DNA from: Sphingopyxis indica | GTDB taxonomy: Bacteria > Pseudomonadota > Alphaproteobacteria > Sphingomonadales > Sphingomonadaceae | Direction: 5' to 3' | Length of the DNA stretch: 64,000 nt | Assembly: GCF_900188185.1 (NCBI RefSeq) | Contig: NZ_FZPA01000005.1 | Span: forward strand, 62,001 to 126,000 | Shown: piece by piece, positions 13,151 to 23,066 of the stretch | How positions within the stretch are numbered: the first letter of the stretch is position 1 | How the letters are laid out: every line of letters starts with the position of its first letter | Program-made: the position numbers and the translations under genes | Notes under the pieces: generated by a model | The model's input: the letters and a program-made list of their open reading frames with translations, nothing else | Database searches by the model: none | Told to the model about the DNA's origin: nothing

Positions 13151-14787
13151 TGGCATCCCTCGGCCTTTGGCGGCAGCGGCGGCGATGCCAGGCCGACGTT
13201 CCAGTTCCACGGAATGTCCCCGGCGGCGCGGCGGCGGCAGACCACCGCTTCGTGCAGCGCGGCGGTGCCGGGGAAGAGATTGTGCGCGGCTTTCGGTTCG
13301 TCGGCAAAGTGCATGAAGCCGCGGTCGTCGGCATAGTCGGGCCAGGCGGGCGCGTCGCTTGCCTGCGGCCGGCCGCTTTTCGCAAAGCTCGCCCAATAAT
13401 CGCCGATGACGCGGATCAGTTTGCGCTCCGCGAGCGTGTCGGGGATTTTCGGCCAAAGCTCGGGCGTCTTGCCCGTGGTGCCGAAGACATAGGGCAGCTC
13501 GGCGGCGTGGAAAGCGTGCAGCCCCCATTGCTCCATCGCCGGATAACCATGGTCGAAGATATAGAAATAGGCCGCCTGACCGAGCGCCGCCTGATTCGAG
13601 GCGAGCCGTTCGGCGGTCCAGCCGTACATCGCGTCGCGCGTCGCGGCGAGCATCGAATCCTCGATTGTCTCCGCCGGATAGCGCGCGAGGAAGGCCTCGG
13701 CGAATTCGCCGTAGTTCGCGCGGATCGTCGCTTCATATTCGGCCGCATCGGCGGGCGGCTTCGGCAGCAGGAAGCGCAGCGAGCGGATCTCGCCGCTGTT
13801 GAAGCCGGCGAGGATCGGCACCGGCGCCTGCTCGCCGCGGTCGAAACTTTCGACGAGCTGGCGCGCGACCGTCTTGCCGTCGATCGCCGGGAAAGGGAAA
13901 TAGCCCGCTTTCGCCGCGTCCTCGGCAATGGCTTTGGCGGGGAGCGCGCGAAGCGCGGCAAGATCGCTGGCGCCGAGCTTCGCGGCAAGCGCGGCACCTT
14001 GCGCCTCGGCGGGAACCATGCCGTTAACCCTGTCGCGCAGCGCCGGCGCGGACACCATATAGCCGCTTTCGACAATCGCATTGGCGAACAGGCCGCGCGC
14101 CGCGGGCGCCGCCATCAGATACATGACGCTGAGCGCGCCCGCCGATTCCCCAGCAATCGTGACATTCGCCGCATCGCCGCCGAAAGCGCCGATGTTGCGC
14201 TTCACCCATTGAAGCGCCGCGATCTGGTCGAGCAGGCCGTAATTGCCCGATACATGATCGGGCGATTCGGCGCTGAGCGCGGGATGCGCGAGCCAGCCGA
14301 GCGCGCCGAGCCGGTAGTTGATCGACACGACGATCATCCCGCGCTTCGCGAGCGCGCTGCCGTCATAGAGCGGATCGCCGCCCGACCCGCTGACGAGCGC
14401 CCCGCCGTGGATCCACAGGAACACCGGCAGATCCTTCGCCCCCTCTGGCGCCCAGATATTGAGCGAGAGGCAATCCTCGCTCATCGCCGGCAGGTCCCAG
14501 CTGTAGATGCTCGCCGCGCGCGGCCCGGGCTGCATACACGCCGCGCCGAATTCGGTCGCGTCGCGCGTCCCCTGCCAGCTTGCCGCCGGCTGGGGCGGCG
14601 TCCAGCGCGCCGCGCCGACCGGCGGCGCGGCATAGGGTATGCCCTTGAAGCTGCGGATGCCATCGACCTCCACGCCCGCAACCGAACCCGCCAGCGCGTC
14701 GACCACCGGCCGCTCCGCCGCCGAAGCGGCCCCGGAGAGCAGGGCCGCAGCGATGAGAGCAAAGGCGCGCAGACGAACGTTCATCAT
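13147..14787 (-). CDS. Type-B carboxylesterase/lipase, exported
   Basis: This is 546 residues with a signal peptide ending ASAAE. Diagnostic features of the carboxylesterase type-B family are EDCLSLNIW (104-112), the oxyanion hole HGG (127-129) and GESAG (213-217), which puts the nucleophile at Ser215. The GGGGGAG ribosome site precedes the ATG. It sits between the TonB receptor and the acyl-CoA synthetase, overlapping the latter by 4 bp. The likely route is uptake of an ester through the receptor, hydrolysis in the periplasm and CoA activation of the acid inside the cell. Confidence 0.92.
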
Positions 14788-14801
14788 TGGCTCTCCCCCG
14801 A

Positions 14802-17114
14802 TCAGAAGCGATAATCAGCGCGCACACCGACCGTCCGCGGGCGCATCCGGGCATAGCGCCCATCGAGGAACGCCTCCGGATGGACATAGGTGATCGAGGT
14901 GTCGTCAAAGAGATTTTCGACATAGGCGGTGAGGCTCACCGCGCCGAGCTTCGTTCCGGCGGTCAGGTTCACATTCGTCCAGGCGTCGGTGAAATCATAG
15001 GTCGGGCTGACCGCCGCCGGATTCCCCGGCACATTGGGGAACTGGTTGGGGAAGGAATCGGCGTGCGAGACATTGACCGCGCCAAAAGCCGATTTGCCGT
15101 CTCCGATTCCGAAGTCATAGCGCAGCGTCGCCGATCCCTGGAAGTGCGGCGAGGCGAGCCGCGTGCCGAGTTCGGCGCCCGAAATCGCCGCCTCGGAATC
15201 GGTCAGCTTGTTGACCTTCGCATTGTTGAGCGATCCGTTGACCGACAGGCTGAGCCCCTCGACGGGCCGCGCGAGAAATTCGAATTCGACGCCATAGCTT
15301 TTCGCGCCGCCGATGTTGGTCGCGAACTGGATCGAGTCCGACACGCGGTTCGCCTGAACCTGAATGTCCTGCCAGTCGATATAATAGGCCGCGACATTGG
15401 CGGTCAGGTCGCCGCCGAGCCATCGCCCTTTCAGGCCGACCTCATAATTGGTGACGCTGTCCGACTGGGCGCCGTCGGGAATCACGAGGTCGTTGGGGTC
15501 GATCTGGCTGACCAGCCCGGCGCGCGCGTTGACGACGGGGGTACGGAAACCCGTCGAGACGGTGGCATAGGTCGTCAGGCTGTCGCTCGGCTTCCACGAT
15601 GCACTCGCTTTCCACGACAGGCGATCGTCGGACACTTTCAGCCCTTCGGCATAGGGGATCGGCGTCATGCCGCTGAACGGCGGGACAAAGCCGCCGCAGA
15701 GCGCGGTGAATTCTGTACAATAGGCGACGGTCAGATAGTTGCTGTTATAGCCGCCCCCGCGGGTGAAGCTCTGCACCTTGGTATTGCCGTAACGCAGGCC
15801 GCCGGTGACCCAGAATTTGTCGCTGAGATGCCAGGTCAGCTCGCCGAATCCGGCGATTTCGCTCTGGTCGGTATAGCTGTTGAAGCGCTGATAATATTCG
15901 TCGGGCAGCCCGACGATGCCATGCGCGTCGAGATAGTCCTGCGTCGAGCGATAGGCGAAATCGACGGTGCGCCGCTTGTCGTAAAGAAAGAAACCCGCGA
16001 CCCATTCGAACGGCCCGTCGCCGCGCGACACGAGCCGCGTTTCCTGCACGAACAGATCGTCATAGCCATAGGCGTCAAGCGCGAAGGGAAAGGCCTGGCC
16101 ATAGGTTCCCGCAAGGTCGACATAGAAGGACGCGTCATAGTCCGACAGCGTCGTCGAGCTGATCAGCTCGGCGAAATCGAACTCGTAATTGACCGTGATA
16201 TTATAGTTGGTGAGCTTGCCCTGAAACAGGTCGGGCCGGTCCGAATTGCGCACGAACGTCCCAAGGTTGGGATTGGTCAGCGACGAATCGGCGGGCTTGC
16301 TGTTCTCGTAGGAAACGAGCAGCTTGACCCGCATCCGGTCGCTCGGCTGCATCAGCAGCGCCGCGCGGCCGCCATAGGCTTCGAGGCTGTTCGAATCCTC
16401 GATGCCGGTGCCGATATTGTCGATCCAGCCGTCTTCGTTGCGATAATAGCCGGTCACGCGCAGCGCCACCGCGTCGGTCATAAGCGGCAGGTTGAGCATC
16501 GCATTGTAGCGCTGACGCACCGAGCTCGATCCGGTGAGGCCGAGATCGACATTGGCCGACGCCTCGAAATCGTCGAGGTCGGGACTTTTGGTGATGATCC
16601 GCATCGCACCGGCGAGCGAGTTCGATCCGAACAGCGTCCCTTGCGGACCGCGCAGAAATTCGACGCGCTCGACATCGTAGAGGTTGGGATCGAGGATCGT
16701 CGAATTGCCGTTCGCCGAAATCGGCAGTTCGTCGACATAGATGGCGACCGCGCTCTGAAGGCCCGCGCTATAGCCGTTGGTGTTGATGCCGCGGCTGGTG
16801 AAATTGTTGAAATTCTGCGTCGGCCGGTTGACGACGATGCCCGGCGTATTCTGCGCGATACCTTCATAGCCGACGATGCCCAGATCATCGAGATCGTCCT
16901 GATTGAAAGCAGTGACGCTGAGCGGCACGTCCTGCAGGCGGACGTCGCGCCGGGTGGCGGTGACGATGATTTCCTCGCGGTCTCCGCGCTCGCCGGCGGT
17001 GGCGGCCGCGGTGGCGTCGCCACCGGACTGCCCGTCGTCGGCCTGGGCCATTGCGGATGCGGGTAGTGCAAAAAGCGCGCCCGCGGCGGCGGACGCAAGA
17101 AGCTGAACCTTCAT
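14802..17114 (-). CDS. TonB-dependent outer-membrane receptor
   Basis: This is 770 residues with a signal peptide ending SAMAQA. A TonB box-like EEIIVTATRR (47-56) is followed by the plug domain (VPLSVTAF, VERVEFLRGPQGTLFGSNSLAGAMRIIT) and a 22-strand-type beta barrel ending in aromatic RADYRF. This is the sphingomonad catabolic type, which takes up hydrophobic or glycosidic carbon sources rather than a classic siderophore; the substrate is unknown. GGAGGGAG precedes the ATG. It heads the unit with esterase, CoA synthetase and TetR, and a candidate operator lies about 78 bp upstream. Confidence 0.93.
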   Translation of the reverse strand: MKVQLLASAAAGALFALPASAMAQADDGQSGGDATAAATAGERGDREEIIVTATRRDVRLQDVPLSVTAFNQDDLDDLGIVGYEGIAQNTPGIVVNRPTQNFNNFTSRGINTNGYSAGLQSAVAIYVDELPISANGNSTILDPNLYDVERVEFLRGPQGTLFGSNSLAGAMRIITKSPDLDDFEASANVDLGLTGSSSVRQRYNAMLNLPLMTDAVALRVTGYYRNEDGWIDNIGTGIEDSNSLEAYGGRAALLMQPSDRMRVKLLVSYENSKPADSSLTNPNLGTFVRNSDRPDLFQGKLTNYNITVNYEFDFAELISSTTLSDYDASFYVDLAGTYGQAFPFALDAYGYDDLFVQETRLVSRGDGPFEWVAGFFLYDKRRTVDFAYRSTQDYLDAHGIVGLPDEYYQRFNSYTDQSEIAGFGELTWHLSDKFWVTGGLRYGNTKVQSFTRGGGYNSNYLTVAYCTEFTALCGGFVPPFSGMTPIPYAEGLKVSDDRLSWKASASWKPSDSLTTYATVSTGFRTPVVNARAGLVSQIDPNDLVIPDGAQSDSVTNYEVGLKGRWLGGDLTANVAAYYIDWQDIQVQANRVSDSIQFATNIGGAKSYGVEFEFLARPVEGLSLSVNGSLNNAKVNKLTDSEAAISGAELGTRLASPHFQGSATLRYDFGIGDGKSAFGAVNVSHADSFPNQFPNVPGNPAAVSPTYDFTDAWTNVNLTAGTKLGAVSLTAYVENLFDDTSITYVHPEAFLDGRYARMRPRTVGVRADYRF

Positions 17115-17191
17115 ACAGACTCTCCCTCCGAACAGCGCTCTTCGTCGCTGCCTCGGCGCGCCTTATGCGGTCGATTCTCGCACGAGTCAAT

Positions 17192-17213
17192 ATTCACTAT
17201 CTCGTGTGTGAAT
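17192..17213. promoter_or_regulatory. Candidate TetR operator, copy 2
   Basis: This is an inverted repeat, ATTCAC-N10-GTGAAT, with perfect 6-bp arms. Seventeen of 22 positions match the copy before the SDR gene at 10765-10786. It lies upstream of the TonB receptor gene, as expected for repression by the locus TetR. Confidence 0.65.
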
Positions 17214-17226
17214 GTAATATGAAACC

Positions 17227-17248
17227 GATATAAAGAATTCTTTATATC
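17227..17248. promoter_or_regulatory. Perfect 22-bp palindrome between TonB receptor and metE riboswitch
   Basis: The arm GATATAAAGAA is followed directly by its exact reverse complement, in an otherwise GC-rich stretch. It lies between the receptor gene (minus) and the metE leader (plus). It is AT-rich enough to include the promoter of either. It is unrelated in sequence to the 22-bp TetR element 14 bp away. Confidence 0.5.
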
Positions 17249-17290
17249 CCTATTGACGAGATATGCCCTCCGCCTATCCTGAAGCGGTCG

Positions 17291-17465
17291 AGGTTCTTCG
17301 CGTCGCCCCGTGCGCCGCGAAGCTAAGACGGGAAGCCGGTGGAAAGCCGGCGCTGCCCCCGCAACTGTAAGCGGTGAGCGGCGGTCGAAAAGCGTCACTG
17401 GTCCGCAAGGGGCCGGGAAGGCCAGGCCGCCGCGGCGATCCGCGAGCCAGGAGACCTGCCTCGTC
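17291..17465 (+). promoter_or_regulatory. Cobalamin (B12) riboswitch
   Basis: The leader carries the conserved blocks of the B12 element in order: AAGACGGGAAGCCGGTG, then GCTGCCCCCGCAACTGTAA with the B12 box, and GCCAGGAGACCTGCC closing the aptamer at 17446-17460. It precedes metE, the cobalamin-independent methionine synthase. Known logic: when B12 is available the riboswitch shuts off metE because the cobalamin-dependent enzyme can be used. The frame of metE stays open through this leader by chance, which would give a falsely long protein. Confidence 0.95.
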
Positions 17466-17510
17466 AGATACGTCCTCCGGCGGGGTGTCCGGTCAGGCCG
17501 CATGCATGGC

Positions 17511-17538
17511 TGCGCCCGACCCTTGCCTCGCGGGCGCA
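17511..17538 (+). other. Hairpin in the expression platform of the B12 riboswitch
   Basis: The arms TGCGCCCG and CGGGCGCA (8 bp) are separated by a 12-nt loop, between the aptamer and the metE start. No T-run follows, so it is not a classic terminator. It may be part of the switching structure that governs translation. Confidence 0.35.
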
Positions 17539-17595
17539 TCGCGATGTGCATGTTCGTCCGGCTGTCGCCCTTGCCCCTTGCAAGGTGTTCGAACC

Positions 17596-19914
17596 ATGAC
17601 TGTCAGCGTTGCCACTTTGGGTTTTCCTCGCATCGGCCTGCGCCGCGAACTCAAATTCGCTCTCGAATCCTATTGGGCGGGCAAATCGGGCCTCGCAGAG
17701 CTGCGCGAGGCCGCCGCCGGGCTGCGCATCGCCAACTGGGCGCGGCAAAAGGCGCTGGGTGCCGACATATTGCCGTCGAACGATTTCTCGCTCTACGACC
17801 ATGTGCTCGATACCAGCGCGCTGATCGGCGCGGTCCCTGCACGCTATGACTGGGACGGCGAGACGGTCGACAGCGACACCTATTTCGCCATGGCGCGCGG
17901 AACGCAGGGCTCGCGCGTCGGGGGCTGCCGGCACGGCCACGACGCGACCGCGCAGGAAATGACCAAATGGTTCGACACCAACTATCATTTCATGGTTCCC
18001 GAACTGACCGCCGGGCAGCGCTTCCGCATCGCCTCGACCAAGATTTTCGACGAGTTTGAGGAGGCGAAGGCGCTCGGCTATGCCACCCGTCCCGTCCTCC
18101 TCGGCCCGGTGAGCTATCTGATGCTGGCAAAGGGCAAGGCGGTCGAACCGCTTGCCCTGCTTCCCGCCCTGCTCGATGTCTATGCCGACATATTGGCGCG
18201 GCTGGCGAAGGCGGGGGCCGAATGGGTCCAGATCGACGAGCCCTGCCTCGTCCTCGACCTGACCGCCGGCCAGCGCACCGCGTTCGAGCGCGCCTATGCG
18301 CGTCTTGCCACCCGCGGCCCGCGCCTGATGCTCACCACCTATTTCGGCGGGCTCGGCGACAATCTCGATCTCGTCGCCGACCTGCCCGTGCATGGCGTCC
18401 ATCTCGATCTGGTGCGCGCGCCCGGCCAGTTCGAAGCGGCACTCGCACGGCTGGCGCCGCATATCCTCCTCTCGCTCGGCGTCATCGACGGCCGCAACGT
18501 CTGGCGCGCCAATCTTCCCGACCTCTATTGGCGGCTCAAGGACCTGGCGGCCGGGCGCGACCTCATTCTCGCGCCCTCCTGTTCGCTTCTCCATGTGCCC
18601 GTCGATCTCGCCTCCGAAACCGCGCTCGACCCCGAAATCGCCCAATGGCTGAGTTTCGCGGCGCAAAAGATCGAGGAACTGGCGGCGCTCGCCAAGGCGC
18701 TGAACGAGGGCGAGGACGCGAGTTTCAGCGCCTTCTCCGCCTCGCGCATCGCGGCGGTCGCGCGCCGGACCTCGCCCAAGATTCACGATCCCGATGTCGC
18801 CGCGCGTCTCGCCGCGCTCGACGAGACGGCGACGCGCCGCGAGACGCCCTTCGCCATGCGCCGCGAAGCGCAGCAAAAGCGCCTCGCCCTGCCCGCCTAT
18901 CCGACCACGACGATCGGCTCCTTTCCGCAAACGGCCGACGTGCGAAAGGCGCGCGCCGCGCATATCCGGGGCGAGATCGACGATGCCGCCTACGCCCGAT
19001 ACCTGCGCACCGAAACCCGCGCCGCGGTCAAATGGCAGGAGGAAATCGGTCTCGATGTGCTCGTCCACGGCGAGTTCGAGCGCAACGACATGGTGCAATA
19101 TTTCGGCGAGCAGCTTTCGGGCTTCGCTTTCACCCGCAGCGGCTGGGTGCAAAGCTACGGCTCGCGCTGCGTTCGCCCGCCGATCCTCTATGGCGACGTT
19201 TCGCGCCCCGCCCCGATGACGGTCGAGTGGTGGCGCTATGCGCAGGACCAGACCGATCGCCCGGTGAAGGGCATGTTGACGGGGCCGGTCACCATACTCA
19301 ACTGGTCCTTCGTCCGCGACGATCAGCCGCGCGCGACGAGCTGCCGCCAGATTGCGCTCGCGATCCGCGACGAGGTGCGCGATCTCGAAACCGCGGGCGC
19401 GGCGATCATCCAGATCGACGAAGCCGCGCTTCGCGAAGGCCTGCCGCTGCGCCGCGGTGAATGGCAGACCTATCTGGACTGGGCCGTCGAAGCCTTTCGC
19501 ATCGCCTCGTCGGGGGTGCGCGACGACACGCAGATCCACACCCATATGTGCTATTCGGAATTCAACGACATCATCCGCGCAATCGGGAACATGGACGCCG
19601 ACGTCATCTCGATCGAGACCGCCCGGTCGCAGATGGAGCTGCTCGACGCCTTTGCGTCCTATGCCTATCCGAACGATGTCGGTCCGGGCGTCTATGACAT
19701 CCACAGCCCGCGCATTCCGGCGACAAGCGAAATGACCGGCCTTCTCACCCTGGCCGGCCGCCATGTGCCGGCGGCGCAGCTCTGGGTGAACCCCGATTGC
19801 GGGCTCAAGACGCGCAAATGGGACGAGGTGCGCCCCGCGCTCGTCGCGATGGTCGCGGCAGCCAAGGCGATGCGCGTGCGGGCGCATGTGCAGGAGGCCC
19901 ATGATGCAAAGTGA
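17596..19914 (+). CDS. metE: 5-methyltetrahydropteroyltriglutamate-homocysteine methyltransferase (cobalamin-independent methionine synthase)
   Basis: This is 772 residues, the usual length for MetE. The N-terminal folate-site half begins VATLGFPRIGLRRELKFALE. The catalytic half contains TTIGSFPQT, HGEFERNDMVQYFGEQL and the zinc-binding set: the His and Cys of HTHMCYSEFND, the Glu of DVISIETARS and the Cys in WVNPDCGLKTR. It makes methionine from homocysteine and methyl-tetrahydrofolate in the cytosol. The ATG at 17596 is the family start; the longer open frame upstream runs through the riboswitch. Its 3' end overlaps the thioesterase gene by 11 bp. Confidence 0.97.
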   Translation: MTVSVATLGFPRIGLRRELKFALESYWAGKSGLAELREAAAGLRIANWARQKALGADILPSNDFSLYDHVLDTSALIGAVPARYDWDGETVDSDTYFAMARGTQGSRVGGCRHGHDATAQEMTKWFDTNYHFMVPELTAGQRFRIASTKIFDEFEEAKALGYATRPVLLGPVSYLMLAKGKAVEPLALLPALLDVYADILARLAKAGAEWVQIDEPCLVLDLTAGQRTAFERAYARLATRGPRLMLTTYFGGLGDNLDLVADLPVHGVHLDLVRAPGQFEAALARLAPHILLSLGVIDGRNVWRANLPDLYWRLKDLAAGRDLILAPSCSLLHVPVDLASETALDPEIAQWLSFAAQKIEELAALAKALNEGEDASFSAFSASRIAAVARRTSPKIHDPDVAARLAALDETATRRETPFAMRREAQQKRLALPAYPTTTIGSFPQTADVRKARAAHIRGEIDDAAYARYLRTETRAAVKWQEEIGLDVLVHGEFERNDMVQYFGEQLSGFAFTRSGWVQSYGSRCVRPPILYGDVSRPAPMTVEWWRYAQDQTDRPVKGMLTGPVTILNWSFVRDDQPRATSCRQIALAIRDEVRDLETAGAAIIQIDEAALREGLPLRRGEWQTYLDWAVEAFRIASSGVRDDTQIHTHMCYSEFNDIIRAIGNMDADVISIETARSQMELLDAFASYAYPNDVGPGVYDIHSPRIPATSEMTGLLTLAGRHVPAAQLWVNPDCGLKTRKWDEVRPALVAMVAAAKAMRVRAHVQEAHDAK

Positions 19915-20296
19915 CGCCATGCCAGAGGGCCAGCCCGCGGTCCGCGTCACCGCCATGCCGGCGAACGCCAACGTCTATGGCGATATTTTCGGCGGCTGGC
20001 TGATGGCTCAAATGGACCTCGCCGCCTCGTCGGTCGCGTCGCTCCACGCGCGCGGCCGGGCGGTCACCATCTCGGTGGAGGGCATGTCCTTCCACCGTCC
20101 CGTCTTCGTCGGCGACGAACTTTCGGTGTTCGGCCGGCTGGTCAAGGTCGGCCGCAGCTCGATGCACGTCGAGGTCGAAACCTGGGCGCGCGACCGGCAC
20201 TCCGAGGAAGGGCACAAGGTCACCCAGGCGGTCTTCATCTTCGTCGCGGTCGGCCCCGACCGCCGGCCGCGCGCGGTGCCGGCGCTGCCGGACTAG
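19904..20296 (+). CDS. Acyl-CoA thioesterase of the hotdog fold (YciA-like)
   Basis: This is 130 residues, one hotdog domain. The signature ANANVYGDIFGGWLMAQMD matches YciA-type acyl-CoA hydrolases, with the active-site Asp in GDIFGGW and the later VSVEGMSFHRPV-like strand. It hydrolyses acyl-CoA to free acid and CoA. The second of two ATGs (19904) sits 6 nt after AGGAGG and is the better start. It begins inside the metE tail, so it is probably co-translated with it; no metabolic link between the two is evident. Confidence 0.85.
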   Translation: MQSDAMPEGQPAVRVTAMPANANVYGDIFGGWLMAQMDLAASSVASLHARGRAVTISVEGMSFHRPVFVGDELSVFGRLVKVGRSSMHVEVETWARDRHSEEGHKVTQAVFIFVAVGPDRRPRAVPALPD

Positions 20297-20297
20297 G

Positions 20298-21470
20298 TCA
20301 GCCCGCACCCGGCGCGAGCGTCGTCCATTTCGCGTCGCCGGCGCTGTTTTCGACCATCGCCTCGACGAACGCCATCGTTCGCAGGCCGTCGCGCGCGCCG
20401 GGGAACCAGCCCGCGTCGCCGCGTGCGGGCGGGGCGGCGGCGCCCGCGCGCACCGCGCGGCCGAAACTGCGATAGAGGTTGGCGAACGCCTCGATGTAGC
20501 CTTCGGGATGTCCCGCCGGCGTGCGCAGCTGCGCCATGGTCGCAGGATCGAGGCCGGGGCCGCCGGCGCGGACGATCTCGGCCGGGCGGTCGAGCCAGCG
20601 CAGCGTCAGCGTGTTCGGTTCCATCTGCGACCAGTCGAGCCCGCCCCGCTCGCCATGGATGCGCAGGCGCAGTCCGTTTTCGTCGCCCGCCGCGATCTGG
20701 CTCGCCTTGAGCACGCCGCGCGCACCGCCTGCGAAACGCAGCAGCGCCGCGACATCGTCGTCGAGGCGGCGGCCGGGGACATGGATGGTGAGGTCGGCGC
20801 TCAGCGCGTCGACCGCCAGCCCCGACACATGCTCGGCAAGCTGAAAGGCGTGGGTGCCGATATCGCCGAGGCAGCCGCCGAGGCCCGCGCGCGCGGGATC
20901 GGTGCGCCATTCGGCCTGCTTGTTGCCGTCGCGGTCGATCGGGGCGCTCAGCCAGCCCTGCGAATATTCGACCTGCACCAGCCGGATCGCGCCGAAATCG
21001 CCGCGCGCGACGCGCAGACGCGCCTCCTCGATCAACGGATAGCCGCTATAGGTGAAGGCGAGACCATAGAGCTTGCCGCCGCGCCGCGCCGCGGCGTCGA
21101 TGGCGCGCGCCTCGGCGAGGCTCATCGCCATCGGCTTTTCGCACAGGACATGAAAGCCGGCATCGAGCGCGGCGATCGACATCGGCGCGTGCAGATGGTT
21201 CGGGGTCACAATGGCGAGCGCCTGCATTCGCCGCTCCTCGGGCAGCGCCGCTTCGCCGGCGAGCAGGGCATCGAAGGACGCATAAGCGCGCGCCGTATCG
21301 AGACCGAGCGCCTCGGCGCTGCGCCGGCTGCGTTCGGCATCGCCGCTGAACGCGCCGCACACCAATTCCCATTCGCCATCGAGCGCCGCAGCCATCCGGT
21401 GGACCGCTCCGATGAAGGCGCCCTCACCGCCGCCCGCCATTCCGTAGCGAAGTTTCGCCCGCGCTCCCAT
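20298..21470 (-). CDS. Gfo/Idh/MocA-family NAD(P)-dependent sugar dehydrogenase
   Basis: This is 390 residues. The N-terminal Rossmann motif [15 protein letters not shown] and the catalytic-lysine motif CEKPMAMS identify the family; the C-terminal half is the usual beta-sheet domain ([16 protein letters not shown]). GGGAG lies 7 nt before the ATG. The gene is divergent from the sugar-oxidation cluster that begins at 21568 and has a hundred bp in between. Inferred role: reducing a 3-keto sugar (or oxidising a sugar at C3) inside the cell, a common job of this family beside GMC/DUF1080 genes. Confidence 0.88.
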   Translation of the reverse strand: MGARAKLRYGMAGGGEGAFIGAVHRMAAALDGEWELVCGAFSGDAERSRRSAEALGLDTARAYASFDALLAGEAALPEERRMQALAIVTPNHLHAPMSIAALDAGFHVLCEKPMAMSLAEARAIDAAARRGGKLYGLAFTYSGYPLIEEARLRVARGDFGAIRLVQVEYSQGWLSAPIDRDGNKQAEWRTDPARAGLGGCLGDIGTHAFQLAEHVSGLAVDALSADLTIHVPGRRLDDDVAALLRFAGGARGVLKASQIAAGDENGLRLRIHGERGGLDWSQMEPNTLTLRWLDRPAEIVRAGGPGLDPATMAQLRTPAGHPEGYIEAFANLYRSFGRAVRAGAAAPPARGDAGWFPGARDGLRTMAFVEAMVENSAGDAKWTTLAPGAG

Positions 21471-21567
21471 TCGTATTCTCCCGAGACATATTTCCGAAAA
21501 ACGATTGCTTAACTCGATTCGCGATGGTTACATGTCTCGACCGGCTGTTGCCAGACAGGAGAGGATA

Positions 21568-21960
21568 ATGAAATTTAGGGTCGTGCTGCCGGTGGTGGCA
21601 ACACTTTTGGTTGCGCTAACATTTTTTGCGCCGCCAACAGCGCGTGCAGGTGCGGGTCAAAATGCCGGGGCGCAGGCCTTTGCCGCGTGCCGGGCCTGTC
21701 ATACGCTCGAGGCCGGCGGCAAGAACGGCGTCGGGCCCAATCTCCACGGACTTTTCGGCCGCAAGGCGGCGTCGGCACCGGGCTTCAATTTCAGCCCCGC
21801 GCTCAAGGCCTCGAAAATCCAGTGGACCGACAAAACCCTCGATGCCTATCTGACCGCGCCGACCAAGCTGGTTCCGGGCACGCGCATGTTCGTGAGCGTC
21901 CCCGATCCCGCGCGGCGCGCGGCGCTGATCTCCTATCTCAAGACCGAAACGTCGAAATAA
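21568..21960 (+). CDS. Class I c-type cytochrome, exported
   Basis: This is 130 residues with a signal peptide (1-27, ending TARAG). The heme site CRACH is at residues 41-45 and Met107 in GTRMF is the expected distal ligand, as in mitochondrial-type cytochrome c. GGAGAGG precedes the ATG. As first gene of the sugar cluster it is the likely electron acceptor for the GMC oxidoreductase encoded at 27514. Confidence 0.92.
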   Translation: MKFRVVLPVVATLLVALTFFAPPTARAGAGQNAGAQAFAACRACHTLEAGGKNGVGPNLHGLFGRKAASAPGFNFSPALKASKIQWTDKTLDAYLTAPTKLVPGTRMFVSVPDPARRAALISYLKTETSK

Positions 21961-21977
21961 TCGAAAGGGGCAGCGGC

Positions 21978-23021
21978 ATGAAGGGACCGGCGATTTTCCT
22001 CGCGCAATTCATGGGCGACGCGGCGCCGTTCGATACGCTGCCGTCGGCCGCGCGCTGGATGGCCGATGCGGGCTATGCCGGCGTCCAGATTCCGACGTGG
22101 GACAGCCGCTGCATCGACCTTCGCCGGGCCGCCGAAAGCCAGGATTATTGCGACGAGCTTGCCGGCACCTGCCGCGAGGCGGGGGTCGAGATCACCGAGC
22201 TGTCGACGCATTTGCAGGGCCAGCTCGTCGCGGTCCACCCCGCCTATGACGTGGCGTTCGACGGTTTCGCGCCCGAGGCGCTGCGCGGCAAGCCCGCCGA
22301 GCGCCAGGCGTGGGCGGTCGAGCAATTGCACTTCGCCGCGCGCGCGAGCCGGCGGCTCGGCCTCGACGCCCATGCGACTTTCTCGGGTGCGCTCGCCTGG
22401 CCCTATCTCTACCCATGGCCGCAGCGCCCGGCGGGGCTGGTCGAGGAAGCCTTCACCGAGCTCGCGCGGCGCTGGCGCCCGATCCTCGACGCCTTCGACG
22501 AACAGGGCGTCGACCTCGCCTATGAAATCCATCCCGGCGAGGATCTGCACGACGGTGTGACGTTCGAGCGCTTCCTCGCCGGTGTCGGCGATCATCCGCG
22601 CGCCAACATCCTCTACGATCCCAGCCATTATGTGCTGCAAGCGCTCGACTATCTCGAGTTCATCGACATCTATCACGAGCGCATCCGCATGTTCCACGTC
22701 AAGGATGCGGAACTCAACCCGACGGGGCGCTCGGGCGTCTATGGCGGCTATCAGGACTGGGTGGACCGTCCGGGGCGCTTTCGCTCGCTCGGCGACGGGC
22801 AGGTCGACTTCGGCGGCATCTTCTCGCGCCTCACCCAATATGGCTATTCGGGCTGGGCGGTGCTCGAATGGGAATGCTGTCTGAAGCATCCCGAGGACGG
22901 CGCGCGCGAAGGTGCGCCCTTCATCGCGGCGCACATGATCCGCCGCGCCGACAAGGCGTTCGACGATTTCGCCGGCGGCAGCGATCCGGCGCTCAATCGC
23001 AAGCTGCTGGGGCTCGACTGA
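21978..23021 (+). CDS. Xylose-isomerase-like TIM-barrel sugar isomerase/epimerase
   Basis: This is 347 residues without a signal peptide, hence cytosolic. Strand-end motifs of the sugar phosphate isomerase/epimerase family are visible: YEIHPGEDLHDG, LYDPSHYVLQ, FHVKDAELNPTG and LEWECCLKH, which supply the Glu/Asp/His metal ligands. AAAGGGG precedes the ATG, 17 bp after the cytochrome gene. Its place in the cluster suggests that it acts on a keto-sugar; the exact reaction (isomerase, epimerase or lyase) cannot be told from sequence. Confidence 0.85.
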   Translation: MKGPAIFLAQFMGDAAPFDTLPSAARWMADAGYAGVQIPTWDSRCIDLRRAAESQDYCDELAGTCREAGVEITELSTHLQGQLVAVHPAYDVAFDGFAPEALRGKPAERQAWAVEQLHFAARASRRLGLDAHATFSGALAWPYLYPWPQRPAGLVEEAFTELARRWRPILDAFDEQGVDLAYEIHPGEDLHDGVTFERFLAGVGDHPRANILYDPSHYVLQALDYLEFIDIYHERIRMFHVKDAELNPTGRSGVYGGYQDWVDRPGRFRSLGDGQVDFGGIFSRLTQYGYSGWAVLEWECCLKHPEDGAREGAPFIAAHMIRRADKAFDDFAGGSDPALNRKLLGLD

Positions 23022-23066
23022 CGCCAACGCGGCGCACGATCAAAACGATAAAGGGGAGAGTGCAGG

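Noticed and set aside
17374-17595. N-terminal extension of MetE
   Set aside because: This reading passes through the cobalamin riboswitch, so it is leader RNA rather than protein.
17464-19971. Minus-strand open frame of 835 codons opposite metE
   Set aside because: It is antisense to the unmistakable metE gene and shows no recognisable domain.
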